A stretch of DNA of 64,000 nt from positions 1 to 64,000 of the forward strand of contig JAVYIG010007481.1 in assembly GCA_035222895.1 (NCBI GenBank), read 5' to 3'. The number at the start of each line of letters is the position of its first letter. The first letter of the stretch is position 1. Shown here piece after piece: positions 50,128 through 63,518 of this stretch. The position numbers and the translations under genes are program-made. This DNA is from Strongylocentrotus droebachiensis (taxonomy: Eukaryota > Echinodermata > Echinoidea > Camarodonta > Strongylocentrotidae). Under the pieces are notes generated by a model, which worked only from the letters and a program-made list of their open reading frames with translations, made no database searches and was not told the DNA's origin.

Positions 50128-51319
50128 AGCTTCCGCGCTTCGCGCGGGAGGGGGGAAACTGAAGTTAGACGAAGATTAGGAGTCGATAATGACACAACGA
50201 ATCGTCTTCATTCTCTAATAATTTAATGAAACGTCGAAGCTTCCGCGCTTCGCGCGGGAGGGAAAGGAACTGGATTTAGACAAGGATTAAGATTCGAGAA
50301 CGGTACAACGAATCGTCTTCTTTCTCTGATGATTAAATGAAACGTAAAAGCTTCGCGCGGGAGGGGGAAAACGTAAAATTTAGACGAGGATTAAAAGTCA
50401 TAATGGTACAACGAATCTTCTTCTTTCGCTAATGTTTTATTAAAACGTAAAAGCTTCCACGTTTCGCGCGGGAGGGGGAAATAAATTCAGACGAGGATTA
50501 TTTTCGTGAGCGGTACAACGAATCGTCTTCTTTTTCTAATAATTTAATGAAACGTCGAAGCTTCCGCGCTTCGCGCGGGAGGGAAAGGAACTGAATTTAG
50601 ACAAGGATTAAGATTCGAGAACGGTACAACGAATCGTCTTCTTTCTCTGATGATTTAGTGAAACGTAAAAGTTTCCGCGCTTCGCGCGGAAAGGGGGAAA
50701 CTAAATTCAGACGAGGAATATTTTCGAGTGCGGTACAACGAATCGTGTTCTTTCTCTAATGATTTAATGAAACGTAAAAGCTTCCGCGCTTCGCGTGGGA
50801 GGGGAGGGGGGAACTGAATTTAGACGAGGATTATTTTCGAGAGCGGTACAACGAATCGTCTTCTTTCCGTAATAATGTAATGAAACGTCAAAGCTTCCGC
50901 GCTTCGCGCGGGAGGAGAGGGAACTGAATTTAGACAAGGATTAAGAGTCGAGAACGGTACAACGAATCGTCTTCTTTCTCTGATGATTTAATGAAACGTA
51001 AAAGTTTCGCGCTTCGCGCGGGAGGGGGAAAATAAATTCAGACGAGTATAATTTTCGAGAGCGGTACAACGAATCGTCTTCTTTCTCTGATGATTAAATG
51101 AAACGTAAAAGCTTCGCGCGGGAGGGGGAAAACGTAAAATTTAGACGAGGATTAAAAGTCATAACGGTACAACGAATCTTCTTCTTTCGCTAATGTTTTA
51201 TTAAAACGTAAAAGCTTCCGCGTTTCGCGCGGGAGGGGGAAATAAATTCAGACGAGGTTTATTTTCGTGAGCGGTACAACGAATCGTCTTCTTTTTCTAA
51301 TAATTTAATGAAACGTCGA
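50128..51319 (+). repeat. 1192-bp partial copy at the end of the big HOR unit
   Basis: The segment starting GGGAGGGGGGAAACTGAAG near 50147 recurs at 51339 (offset 1192; the rare GGAACTGGATTTAG variant is at 50267 and 51459). The partial copy stops near 51080, where a TATAATTTTCGAGAG lead-in joins a CTCTGATGATTAAATG monomer through the core. The same arrangement exists at 58479-59670 in the next unit. Confidence 0.85.
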
Positions 51320-54300
51320 AGCTTCCGCGCTTCGCGCGGGAGGGGGGAAACTGAAGTTAGACGAAGATTAGGAGTCGATAATGACACAACGAATCGTCTT
51401 CATTCTCTAATAATTTAATGAAACGTCGAAGCTTCCGCGCTTCGCGCGGGAGGGAAAGGAACTGGATTTAGACAAGGATTAAGATTCGAGAACGGTACAA
51501 CGAATCGTCTTCTTTCTCTGATGATTAAATGAAACGTAAAAGCTTCGCGCGGGAGGGGGAAAACGTAAAATTTAGACGAGGATTAAAAGTCATAATGGTA
51601 CAACGAATCTTCTTCTTTCGCTAATGTTTTATTAAAACGTAAAAGCTTCCACGTTTCGCGCGGGAGGGGGAAATAAATTCCGACGAGGATTATTTTCGTG
51701 AGCGGTACAACGAATCGTCTTCTTTTTCTAATAATTTAATGAAACGTCGAAGCTTCCGCGCTTCGCGCGGGAGGGAAAGGAACTGAATTTAGACAAGGAT
51801 TAAGATTCGAGAACGGTACAACGAATCGTCTTCTTTCTCTGATGATTTAGTGAAACGTAAAAGTTTCCGCGCTTCGCGCGGAAAGGGGGAAACTAAATTC
51901 AGACGAGGAATATTTTCGAGTGCGGTACAACGAATCGTGTTCTTTCTCTAATGATTTAATGAAACGTAAAAGCTTCCGCGCTTCGCGTGGGAGGGGAGGG
52001 GGGAACTGAATTTAGACGAGGATTATTTTCGAGAGCGGTACAACGAATCGTCTTCTTTCCGTAATAATGTAATGAAACGTCAAAGCTTCCGCGCTTCGCG
52101 CGGGAGGAGAGGGAACTGAATTTAGACAAGGATTAAGAGTCGAGAACGGTACAACGAATCGTCTTCTTTCTCTGATGATTTAATGAAACGTAAAAGTTTC
52201 GCGCTTCGCGCGGGAGGGGGAAAATAAATTCAGACGAGTATAATTTTCGAGAGCGGTACAACGAATCGTCTTCTTTCTCTAATAATGTAATGAAACGTCG
52301 AAGCTTCCGCGCTTCGCGCAGGAGGGGAGGGAACTGAATTTAGACAATGATTAAGAGTCGAGAACGGTACAACGAATCGTCTTCTTTCTCTGATGATTTA
52401 ATCAAACGTCAAAGTTTCGCGCGGGAGGGGGAAACTGAATTGAGACGAGGATTAAAAGTCATAACGGTACAACGAATCGTCTTCTTTCGCTAATGTTTTA
52501 TTAAAACGTAAAAGCTTCAAGGGGGAAAATAAATTCAGACGAGTATCATTTTCGAGAGCGGTATACCGAATCGTCTTCTTTCTCTAATAATGTAATGAAA
52601 CGTCGAAGCTAAAAGGGGGAAAATAAATTCAGACGAGTATAATTTTCGAGAGCGGTACAACGAATCGTCTTCTTTCTCTAATAATGTAATGAAACGTCGA
52701 AGCTTCCGCGCTTTGCGCGGGAGGGGAGGGAACTGAATTTAGACAAGGATTAAGATTCGAGAACGGTACAACGAATCGTCTTCTTTCTCTGATGATTTAG
52801 TGAAACGTAAAAGTTTCCGCGCTTCGCGCGGAAAGGGGGAAACTAAATTCAGACGAGGAATATTTTCGAGAGCGGTACAACGAATCGTGTTCTTTCTCTA
52901 ATGATTTAATGAAACGTAAAAGCTTCCGCGCTTCGCGTGGGAGGGGAGGGGGGAACTGAATTTAGACGAGGATTATTTTCGAGAGCGGTACAACGAATCG
53001 TTTTCTTTCCGTAATAATGTAATGAAACGTCAAAGCTTCCGCGCTTCGCGCGGGAGGAGAGGGAACTGAATTGAGACAAGGATTAAGAGTCGAGAACGGT
53101 ACAACGAATCGTCTTCTTTCTCTGATGATTTAATGAAACGTAAAAGTTTTGCGCTTCGCGCGGGAGGGGGAAAATAAATTCAGACGAGTATAATTTTCGA
53201 GAGCGGTACAACGAATCGTCTTCTTTCTCTAATAATGTAATGAAACGTCGAAGCTTCCGCGCTTCGCGCGGGAGGGGAGGGAACTGAATTTAGACAATGA
53301 TTAAGAGTCGAGAACGGTACAACGAATTTTTCTTTCGCTAATGTTTTATTAAAACGTAAAAGCTTCAAGGGGGAAAATAAATTCAGACGAGTATCATTTT
53401 CGAGAGCGGTATACCGAATCGTCTTCTTTCTCTAATAATGTAATGAAACGTCGAAGCTAAAAGGGGGAAAATAAATTCAGACGAGTATAATTTTCGAGAG
53501 CGGTACAACGAATCGTCTTCTTTCTCTAATAATGTAATGAAACGTCGAAGCTTCCGCGTTTCGCGCGGGAGGGGGAAATAAATTCAGACGAGGATTATTT
53601 TCGTGAGCGGTACAACGAATCGTCTTCTTTTTCTAATAATTTAATGAAACGTCGAAGCTTCCGCGCTTCGCGCGGGAGGGGGGAAACTGAAGTTAGACGA
53701 AGATTAGGAGTCGATAATGACACAACGAATCGTCTTCATTCTCTAATAATTTAATGAAACGTCGAAGCTTCCGCGCTTCGCGCGGGAGGGTAAGGAACTG
53801 AATTTAGACAAGGATTAAGATTCGAGAACGGTACAACGAATCGTCTTCTTTCTCTGATGATTTAGTGAAACGTAAAAGTTTCCGCGCTTCGCGCGGAAAG
53901 GGGGAAACTAAATTCAGACGAGGAATATTTTCGAGAGCGGTACAACGAATCGTCTTCTTTCTCTAATGATTTAATGAAACGTAAAAGCTTCCGCGCTTCG
54001 CGTGGGAGGGGAGGGGGGAACTGAATTTAGACGAGGATTATTTTCGAGAGCGGTACAACGAATCGTCTTCTTTCCGTAATAATGTAATGAAACGTCAAAG
54101 CTTCCGCGCTTCGCGCGGGAGGAGAGGGAACTGAATTTAGACAAGGATTAAGAGTCGAGAACGGTACAACGAATCGTCTTCTTTCTCTGATGATTTAATG
54201 AAACGTGAAAGTTTCGCGCTTCGCGCGGGAGGGGGAAAATAAATTCAGACGAGTATAATTTTCGAGAGCGGTACAACGAATCGTCTTCTTTCTCTAATAA

Positions 54301-55053
54301 TGTAATGAAACGTCGAAGCTTCCGCGCTTCGCGCGGGAGGGGAGGGAACTGAATTTAGACAAGGATTAAGAGTCGAGAACGGTACAACGAATCGTCTTCT
54401 TTCTCTGATGATTAAATGAAACGTAAAAGCTTCGCGCGGGAGGGGGAAAACGTAAAATTTAGACGAGGATTAAAAGTCATAACGGTACAACGAATCTTCT
54501 TCTTTCGCTAATGTTTTATTAAAACGTAAAAGCTTCCGCGTTTCGCGCGGGAGGGGGAAATAAATTCCGACGAGGATTATTTTCGTGAGCGGTACAACGA
54601 ATCGTCTTCTTTTTCTAATAATTTAATGAAACGTCGAAGCTTCCGCGCTTCGCGCGGGAGGGAAAGGAACTGAATTTAGACAAGGATTAAGATTCGAGAA
54701 CGGTACAACGAATCGTCTTCTTTCTCTGATGATTTAGTGAAACGTAAAAGTTTCCGCGCTTTGCGCGGAAAGGGGGAAACTAAATTCAGACGAGGAATAT
54801 TTTCGAGAGCGGTACAACGAATCGTGTTCTTTCTCTAATGATTTAATGAAACGTAAAAGCTTCCGCGCTTCGCGTGGGAGGGGAGGGGGGAACTGAATTT
54901 AGACGAGGATTATTTTCGAGAGCGGTACAACGAATCGTCTTCTTTCCGTAATAATGGAATGAAACGTCAAAGCTTCCGCGCTTCGCGCGGGAGGAGAGGG
55001 AACTGAATTGAGACCAGGATTAAGAGTCGAGAACGGTACAACGAATCGTCTTC

Positions 55054-55167
55054 GGACCCCACGGAAGACCAGCTTTCCCATGTCGGGTTAGCTGAATGTG
55101 GGCTATCCACCGTATTTTATGCATTTTTACTATGTTTTTATACGGAAATAAATACTACTACTACTAC
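55054..55167 (+). mobile_element. 5'-truncated LINE/SINE-type retroposon tail, 114 bp, inserted in satellite (copy 1)
   Basis: It begins GGACCCCACGGAAGACCAGC, continues through TTAGCTGAATGTGGGCTATC and ends in AATAAA (55147-55152) followed by an (ACT)n tail. A short 3' piece with a polyadenylation signal and simple-repeat tail is typical of truncated CR1/L2-type LINE ends or the SINEs that borrow them. The host core reads CGTCTTC before and TTCTTTCTC after, so any target duplication is only 3-4 bp (TTC or CTTC), also usual for those clades. It has no coding capacity. The exact family is not identified. Confidence 0.7.
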
Positions 55168-58100
55168 TTCTTTCTCTGATGATTTAATGAAACGTAAAAG
55201 TTTCGCGCTTCGCGCGGGAGGGGGAAAATAAATTCAGACGAGTATAATTTTCGAGAGCGGTACAACGAATCGTCTTCTTTCTCTAATAATGTAATGAAAC
55301 GTCGAAGCTTCCGCGCTTCGCGCGGGAGGGGAGGGAACTGAATTTAGACAATGATTAAGAGTCGAGAACGGTACAACGAATCGTCTTCTTTCGCTAATGT
55401 TTTATTAAAACGTAAAAGCTTCAAGGGGGAAAATAAATTCAGACGAGTATCATTTTCGAGAGCGGTATACCGAATCGTCTTCTTTCTCTAATAATGTAAT
55501 GAAACGTCGAAGCTAAAAGGGGGAAAATAAATTCAGACGAGTATAATTTTCGAGAGCGGTACAACGAATCGTCTTCTTTCTCTAATAATGTAATGAAACG
55601 TCGAAGCTTCCGCGCTTCGCGCGGGAGGGGAGGGAACTGAATTTAGACAAGGATTAAGAGTCGAGAACGGTACAACGAATCGTCTTCTTTCTCTGATGAT
55701 TAAATGAAACGTAAAAGCTTCGCGCGGGAGGGGGAAAACGTAAAATTTAGACGAGGATTAAAAGTCATAACGGTACAACGAATCTTCTTCTTTCGCTAAT
55801 GTTTTATTAAAACGTAAAAGCTTCCGCGTTTCGCGCGGGAGGGGGAAATAATTCAGACGAGGATTATTTTCGTGAGCGGTACAACGAATCGTCTTCTTTT
55901 TCTAATAATTAAATGAAACGTCGAAGCTTCCGCGCTTCGCGCGGGAGGGGGGAAACTGAAGTTAGACGAAGATTAGGAGTCGATAATGACACAACGAATC
56001 GTCTTCATTCTCTAATAAGTTTAATGAAACGTCGAAGCTTCCGCGCTTCGCGCGGGAGGGAAAGGAACTGAATTTAGACAAGGATTAAGATTCGAGAACG
56101 GTACAACGAATCGTCTTCTTTCTCTGATGATTTAGTGAAACGTAAAAGTTTCCGCGCTTCGCGCGGAAAAGGGGAAACTAAATTCAGACGAGGAATATTT
56201 TCGAGAGCGGTACAACGAATCGTCTTCTTTCTCTAATGATTTAATGAAACGTAAAAGCTTCCGCGCTTCGCGTGGGAGGGGAGGGGGGAACTGAATTTAG
56301 ACGAGGATAATTTTCGAGAGCGGTACAACGAATCGTCTTCTTTCCGTAATAATGTAATGAAACGTCAAAGCTTCCGCGCTTCGCGCGGGAGGAGAGGGAA
56401 CTGAATTTAGACAAGGATTAAGAGTCGAGAACGGTACAACGAATCGTCTTCTTTCTCTGATGATTTAATGAAACGTAAAAGTTTCGCGCTTCGCGCAGGA
56501 GGGGGAAAATAAATTCAGACGAGTATAATTTTCGAGAGCGGTACAACGAATCGTCTTCTTTCTCTAATAATGTAATGAAACGTCGAAGCTTCCGCGCTTC
56601 GCGCGGAAGGGGAGGGAACTGAATTTAGACAATGATAAAGAGTCGAGAACGGTACAACGAATCGTCTTCTTTCTCTGATGATTTAATCAAACGTCAAAGT
56701 TTCGCGCGGGAGGGGGAAACTGAATTGAGACGAGGATTAAAAGTCATAACGGTACAACGAATCGTCTTCTTTCGCTAATGTTTTATTAAAACGTAAAAGC
56801 TTCAAGGGGGAAAATAAATTCAGACGAGTATCATTTTCGAGAGCGGTATACCGAATCGTCTTCTTTCTCTAATAATGTAATGAAACGTCGAAGCTAAAAG
56901 GGGGAAAATAAATTCAGACGAGTATAATTTTCGAGAGCGGCACAACGAATCGTCTTCTTTCTCTAATAATGTAATGAAACGTCGAAGCTTCCGCGCTTCG
57001 CGCGGGAGGGGAGGGAACTGAATTTAGACAAGGATTAAGAGTCGAGAACGGTACAACGAATCGTCTTCTTTCTCTGATGATTAAATGAAACGTAAAAGCT
57101 TCGCGCGGGAGGGGGAAAACGTAAAATTTAGACGAGGATTAAAAGTCATAACGGTACAACGAATCTTCTTCTTTCGCTAATGTTTTATTAAAACGTAAAA
57201 GCTTCCGCGTTTCGCGCGGGAGGGGGAAATAAATTCAGACGAGGATTATTTTCGTGAGCGGTACAACGAATCGTCTTCTTTTTCTAATAATTTAATGAAA
57301 CGTCGAAGCTTCCGCGCTTCGCGCGGGGAGGGAAAGGAACTGAATTTAGACAAGGATTAAGATTCGAGAACGGTACAACGAATCGTCTTCTTTCTCTGAT
57401 GATTTAGTGAAACGTAAAAGTTTCCGCGCTTCGCGCGGAAAGGGGGAAACTAAATTCAGACGAGGAATATTTTCGAGAGCGGTACAACGAATCGTGTTCT
57501 TTCTCTAATGATTTAATGAAACGTAAAATCTTCCGCGCTTCGCGTGGGAGGGGAGGGGGGAACTGAATTTAGACGAGGATTATTTTCGAGAGCGGTACAA
57601 CGAATCGTCTTCTTTCCGTAATAATGTAATGAAACGTCAAAGCTTCTGCGCTTCGCGCGGGAGGAGAGGGAACTGAATTGAGACAAGGATTAAGAGTCGA
57701 GAACGGTACAACGAATCGTCTTCTTTCTCTGATGATTTAATGAAACGTAAAAGTTTCGCGCTTCGCGCGGGAGGGGGAAAATAAATTCAGACGAGTATAA
57801 TTTTCGAGAGCGGTACAACGAATCGTCTTCTTTCTCTAATAATGTAATGAAACGTCGAAGCTTCCGCGCTTCGCGCGGGAGGGGAGGGAACTGAATTTAG
57901 ACAATGATTAAGAGTCGAGAACGGTACAACGAATCGTCTTCTTTCGCTAATGTTTTATTAAAACGTAAAAGCTTCAAGGGGGAAAATAAATTCAGACGAG
58001 TATCATTTTCGAGAGCGGTATACCGAATCGTCTTCTTTCTCTAATAATGTAATGAAACGTCGAAGCTAAAAGGGGGAAAATAAATTCAGACGAGTATAAT

Positions 58101-61100
58101 TTTCGAGAGCGGTACAACGAATCGTCTTCTTTCTCTAATAATGTAATGAAACGTCGAAGCTTCCGCGCTTCGCGCGGGAGGGGAGGGAACTGAATTTAGA
58201 CAAGGATTAAGAGTCGAGAACGGTACAACGAATCGTCTTCTTTCTCTGATGATTAAATGAAACGTAAAAGCTTCGCGCGGGAGGGGGAAAACGTAAAATT
58301 TAGACGAGGATTAAAAGTCATAACGGTACAACGAATCTTCTTCTTTCGCTAATGTTTTATTAAAACGTAAAAGCTTCCGCGTTTCGCGCGGGAGGGGGAA
58401 ATAAATTCAGACGAGGTTTATTTTCGTGAGCGGTACAACGAATCGTCTTCTTTTTCTAATAATTTAATGAAACGTCGAAGCTTCCGCGCTTCGCGCGGGA
58501 GGGGGGAAACTGAAGTTAGACGAAGATTAGGAGTCGATAATGACACAACGAATCGTCTTCATTCTCTAATAATTTAATGAAACGTCGAAGCTTCCGCGCT
58601 TCGCGCGGGAGGGAAAGGAACTGGATTTAGACAAGGATTAAGATTCGAGAACGGTACAACGAATCGTCTTCTTTCTCTGATGATTAAATGAAACGTAAAA
58701 GCTTCGCGCGGGAGGGGGAAAACGTAAAATTTAGACGAGGATTAAAAGTCATAATGGTACAACGAATCTTCTTCTTTCGCTAATGTTTTATTAAAACGTA
58801 AAAGCTTCCACGTTTCGCGCGGGAGGGGGAAATAAATTCAGACGAGGATTATTTTCGTGAGCGGTACAACGAATCGTCTTCTTTTTCTAATAATTTAATG
58901 AAACGTCGAAGCTTCCGCGCTTCGCGCGGGAGGGAAAGGAACTGAATTTAGACAAGGATTAAGATTCGAGAACGGTACAACGAATCGTCTTCTTTCTCTG
59001 ATGATTTAGTGAAACGTAAAAGTTTCCGCGCTTCGCGCGGAAAGGGGGAAACTAAATTCAGACGAGGAATATTTTCGAGTGCGGTACAACGAATCGTGTT
59101 CTTTCTCTAATGATTTAATGAAACGTAAAAGCTTCCGCGCTTCGCGTGGGAGGGGAGGGGGGAACTGAATTTAGACGAGGATTATTTTCGAGAGCGGTAC
59201 AACGAATCGTCTTCTTTCCGTAATAATGTAATGAAACGTCAAAGCTTCCGCGCTTCGCGCGGGAGGAGAGGGAACTGAATTTAGACAAGGATTAAGAGTC
59301 GAGAACGGTACAACGAATCGTCTTCTTTCTCTGATGATTTAATGAAACGTAAAAGTTTCGCGCTTCGCGCGGGAGGGGGAAAATAAATTCAGACGAGTAT
59401 AATTTTCGAGAGCGGTACAACGAATCGTCTTCTTTCTCTGATGATTAAATGAAACGTAAAAGCTTCGCGCGGGAGGGGGAAAACGTAAAATTTAGACGAG
59501 GATTAAAAGTCATAACGGTACAACGAATCTTCTTCTTTCGCTAATGTTTTATTAAAACGTAAAAGCTTCCGCGTTTCGCGCGGGAGGGGGAAATAAATTC
59601 AGACGAGGTTTATTTTCGTGAGCGGTACAACGAATCGTCTTCTTTTTCTAATAATTTAATGAAACGTCGAAGCTTCCGCGCTTCGCGCGGGAGGGGGGAA
59701 ACTGAAGTTAGACGAAGATTAGGAGTCGATAATGACACAACGAATCGTCTTCATTCTCTAATAATTTAATGAAACGTCGAAGCTTCCGCGCTTCGCGCGG
59801 GAGGGAAAGGAACTGGATTTAGACAAGGATTAAGATTCGAGAACGGTACAACGAATCGTCTTCTTTCTCTGATGATTAAATGAAACGTAAAAGCTTCGCG
59901 CGGGAGGGGGAAAACGTAAAATTTAGACGAGGATTAAAAGTCATAATGGTACAACGAATCTTCTTCTTTCGCTAATGTTTTATTAAAACGTAAAAGCTTC
60001 CACGTTTCGCGCGGGAGGGGGAAATAAATTCCGACGAGGATTATTTTCGTGAGCGGTACAACGAATCGTCTTCTTTTTCTAATAATTTAATGAAACGTCG
60101 AAGCTTCCGCGCTTCGCGCGGGAGGGAAAGGAACTGAATTTAGACAAGGATTAAGATTCGAGAACGGTACAACGAATCGTCTTCTTTCTCTGATGATTTA
60201 GTGAAACGTAAAAGTTTCCGCGCTTCGCGCGGAAAGGGGGAAACTAAATTCAGACGAGGAATATTTTCGAGTGCGGTACAACGAATCGTGTTCTTTCTCT
60301 AATGATTTAATGAAACGTAAAAGCTTCCGCGCTTCGCGTGGGAGGGGAGGGGGGAACTGAATTTAGACGAGGATTATTTTCGAGAGCGGTACAACGAATC
60401 GTCTTCTTTCCGTAATAATGTAATGAAACGTCAAAGCTTCCGCGCTTCGCGCGGGAGGAGAGGGAACTGAATTTAGACAAGGATTAAGAGTCGAGAACGG
60501 TACAACGAATCGTCTTCTTTCTCTGATGATTTAATGAAACGTAAAAGTTTCGCGCTTCGCGCGGGAGGGGGAAAATAAATTCAGACGAGTATAATTTTCG
60601 AGAGCGGTACAACGAATCGTCTTCTTTCTCTAATAATGTAATGAAACGTCGAAGCTTCCGCGCTTCGCGCAGGAGGGGAGGGAACTGAATTTAGACAATG
60701 ATTAAGAGTCGAGAACGGTACAACGAATCGTCTTCTTTCTCTGATGATTTAATCAAACGTCAAAGTTTCGCGCGGGAGGGGGAAACTGAATTGAGACGAG
60801 GATTAAAAGTCATAACGGTACAACGAATCGTCTTCTTTCGCTAATGTTTTATTAAAACGTAAAAGCTTCAAGGGGGAAAATAAATTCAGACGAGTATCAT
60901 TTTCGAGAGCGGTATACCGAATCGTCTTCTTTCTCTAATAATGTAATGAAACGTCGAAGCTAAAAGGGGGAAAATAAATTCAGACGAGTATAATTTTCGA
61001 GAGCGGTACAACGAATCGTCTTCTTTCTCTAATAATGTAATGAAACGTCGAAGCTTCCGCGCTTTGCGCGGGAGGGGAGGGAACTGAATTTAGACAAGGA

Positions 61101-63404
61101 TTAAGATTCGAGAACGGTACAACGAATCGTCTTCTTTCTCTGATGATTTAGTGAAACGTAAAAGTTTCCGCGCTTCGCGCGGAAAGGGGGAAACTAAATT
61201 CAGACGAGGAATATTTTCGAGAGCGGTACAACGAATCGTGTTCTTTCTCTAATGATTTAATGAAACGTAAAAGCTTCCGCGCTTCGCGTGGGAGGGGAGG
61301 GGGGAACTGAATTTAGACGAGGATTATTTTCGAGAGCGGTACAACGAATCGTTTTCTTTCCGTAATAATGTAATGAAACGTCAAAGCTTCCGCGCTTCGC
61401 GCGGGAGGAGAGGGAACTGAATTGAGACAAGGATTAAGAGTCGAGAACGGTACAACGAATCGTCTTCTTTCTCTGATGATTTAATGAAACGTAAAAGTTT
61501 TGCGCTTCGCGCGGGAGGGGGAAAATAAATTCAGACGAGTATAATTTTCGAGAGCGGTACAACGAATCGTCTTCTTTCTCTAATAATGTAATGAAACGTC
61601 GAAGCTTCCGCGCTTCGCGCGGGAGGGGAGGGAACTGAATTTAGACAATGATTAAGAGTCGAGAACGGTACAACGAATTTTTCTTTCGCTAATGTTTTAT
61701 TAAAACGTAAAAGCTTCAAGGGGGAAAATAAATTCAGACGAGTATCATTTTCGAGAGCGGTATACCGAATCGTCTTCTTTCTCTAATAATGTAATGAAAC
61801 GTCGAAGCTAAAAGGGGGAAAATAAATTCAGACGAGTATAATTTTCGAGAGCGGTACAACGAATCGTCTTCTTTCTCTAATAATGTAATGAAACGTCGAA
61901 GCTTCCGCGTTTCGCGCGGGAGGGGGAAATAAATTCAGACGAGGATTATTTTCGTGAGCGGTACAACGAATCGTCTTCTTTTTCTAATAATTTAATGAAA
62001 CGTCGAAGCTTCCGCGCTTCGCGCGGGAGGGGGGAAACTGAAGTTAGACGAAGATTAGGAGTCGATAATGACACAACGAATCGTCTTCATTCTCTAATAA
62101 TTTAATGAAACGTCGAAGCTTCCGCGCTTCGCGCGGGAGGGTAAGGAACTGAATTTAGACAAGGATTAAGATTCGAGAACGGTACAACGAATCGTCTTCT
62201 TTCTCTGATGATTTAGTGAAACGTAAAAGTTTCCGCGCTTCGCGCGGAAAGGGGGAAACTAAATTCAGACGAGGAATATTTTCGAGAGCGGTACAACGAA
62301 TCGTCTTCTTTCTCTAATGATTTAATGAAACGTAAAAGCTTCCGCGCTTCGCGTGGGAGGGGAGGGGGGAACTGAATTTAGACGAGGATTATTTTCGAGA
62401 GCGGTACAACGAATCGTCTTCTTTCCGTAATAATGTAATGAAACGTCAAAGCTTCCGCGCTTCGCGCGGGAGGAGAGGGAACTGAATTTAGACAAGGATT
62501 AAGAGTCGAGAACGGTACAACGAATCGTCTTCTTTCTCTGATGATTTAATGAAACGTGAAAGTTTCGCGCTTCGCGCGGGAGGGGGAAAATAAATTCAGA
62601 CGAGTATAATTTTCGAGAGCGGTACAACGAATCGTCTTCTTTCTCTAATAATGTAATGAAACGTCGAAGCTTCCGCGCTTCGCGCGGGAGGGGAGGGAAC
62701 TGAATTTAGACAAGGATTAAGAGTCGAGAACGGTACAACGAATCGTCTTCTTTCTCTGATGATTAAATGAAACGTAAAAGCTTCGCGCGGGAGGGGGAAA
62801 ACGTAAAATTTAGACGAGGATTAAAAGTCATAACGGTACAACGAATCTTCTTCTTTCGCTAATGTTTTATTAAAACGTAAAAGCTTCCGCGTTTCGCGCG
62901 GGAGGGGGAAATAAATTCCGACGAGGATTATTTTCGTGAGCGGTACAACGAATCGTCTTCTTTTTCTAATAATTTAATGAAACGTCGAAGCTTCCGCGCT
63001 TCGCGCGGGAGGGAAAGGAACTGAATTTAGACAAGGATTAAGATTCGAGAACGGTACAACGAATCGTCTTCTTTCTCTGATGATTTAGTGAAACGTAAAA
63101 GTTTCCGCGCTTTGCGCGGAAAGGGGGAAACTAAATTCAGACGAGGAATATTTTCGAGAGCGGTACAACGAATCGTGTTCTTTCTCTAATGATTTAATGA
63201 AACGTAAAAGCTTCCGCGCTTCGCGTGGGAGGGGAGGGGGGAACTGAATTTAGACGAGGATTATTTTCGAGAGCGGTACAACGAATCGTCTTCTTTCCGT
63301 AATAATGGAATGAAACGTCAAAGCTTCCGCGCTTCGCGCGGGAGGAGAGGGAACTGAATTGAGACCAGGATTAAGAGTCGAGAACGGTACAACGAATCGT
63401 CTTC

Positions 63405-63518
63405 GGACCCCACGGAAGACCAGCTTTCCCATGTCGGGTTAGCTGAATGTGGGCTATCCACCGTATTTTATGCATTTTTACTATGTTTTTATACGGAAAT
63501 AAATACTACTACTACTAC
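63405..63518 (+). mobile_element. retroposon tail, HOR-duplicated copy 2
   Basis: Identical by eye to 55054-55167, in the same satellite core position, with the same flanking rare variant AATGGAATGAAACG (63305, as at 54954). The 8351-bp spacing equals the HOR period, so it is a passenger copy and not a second insertion. Confidence 0.75.
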
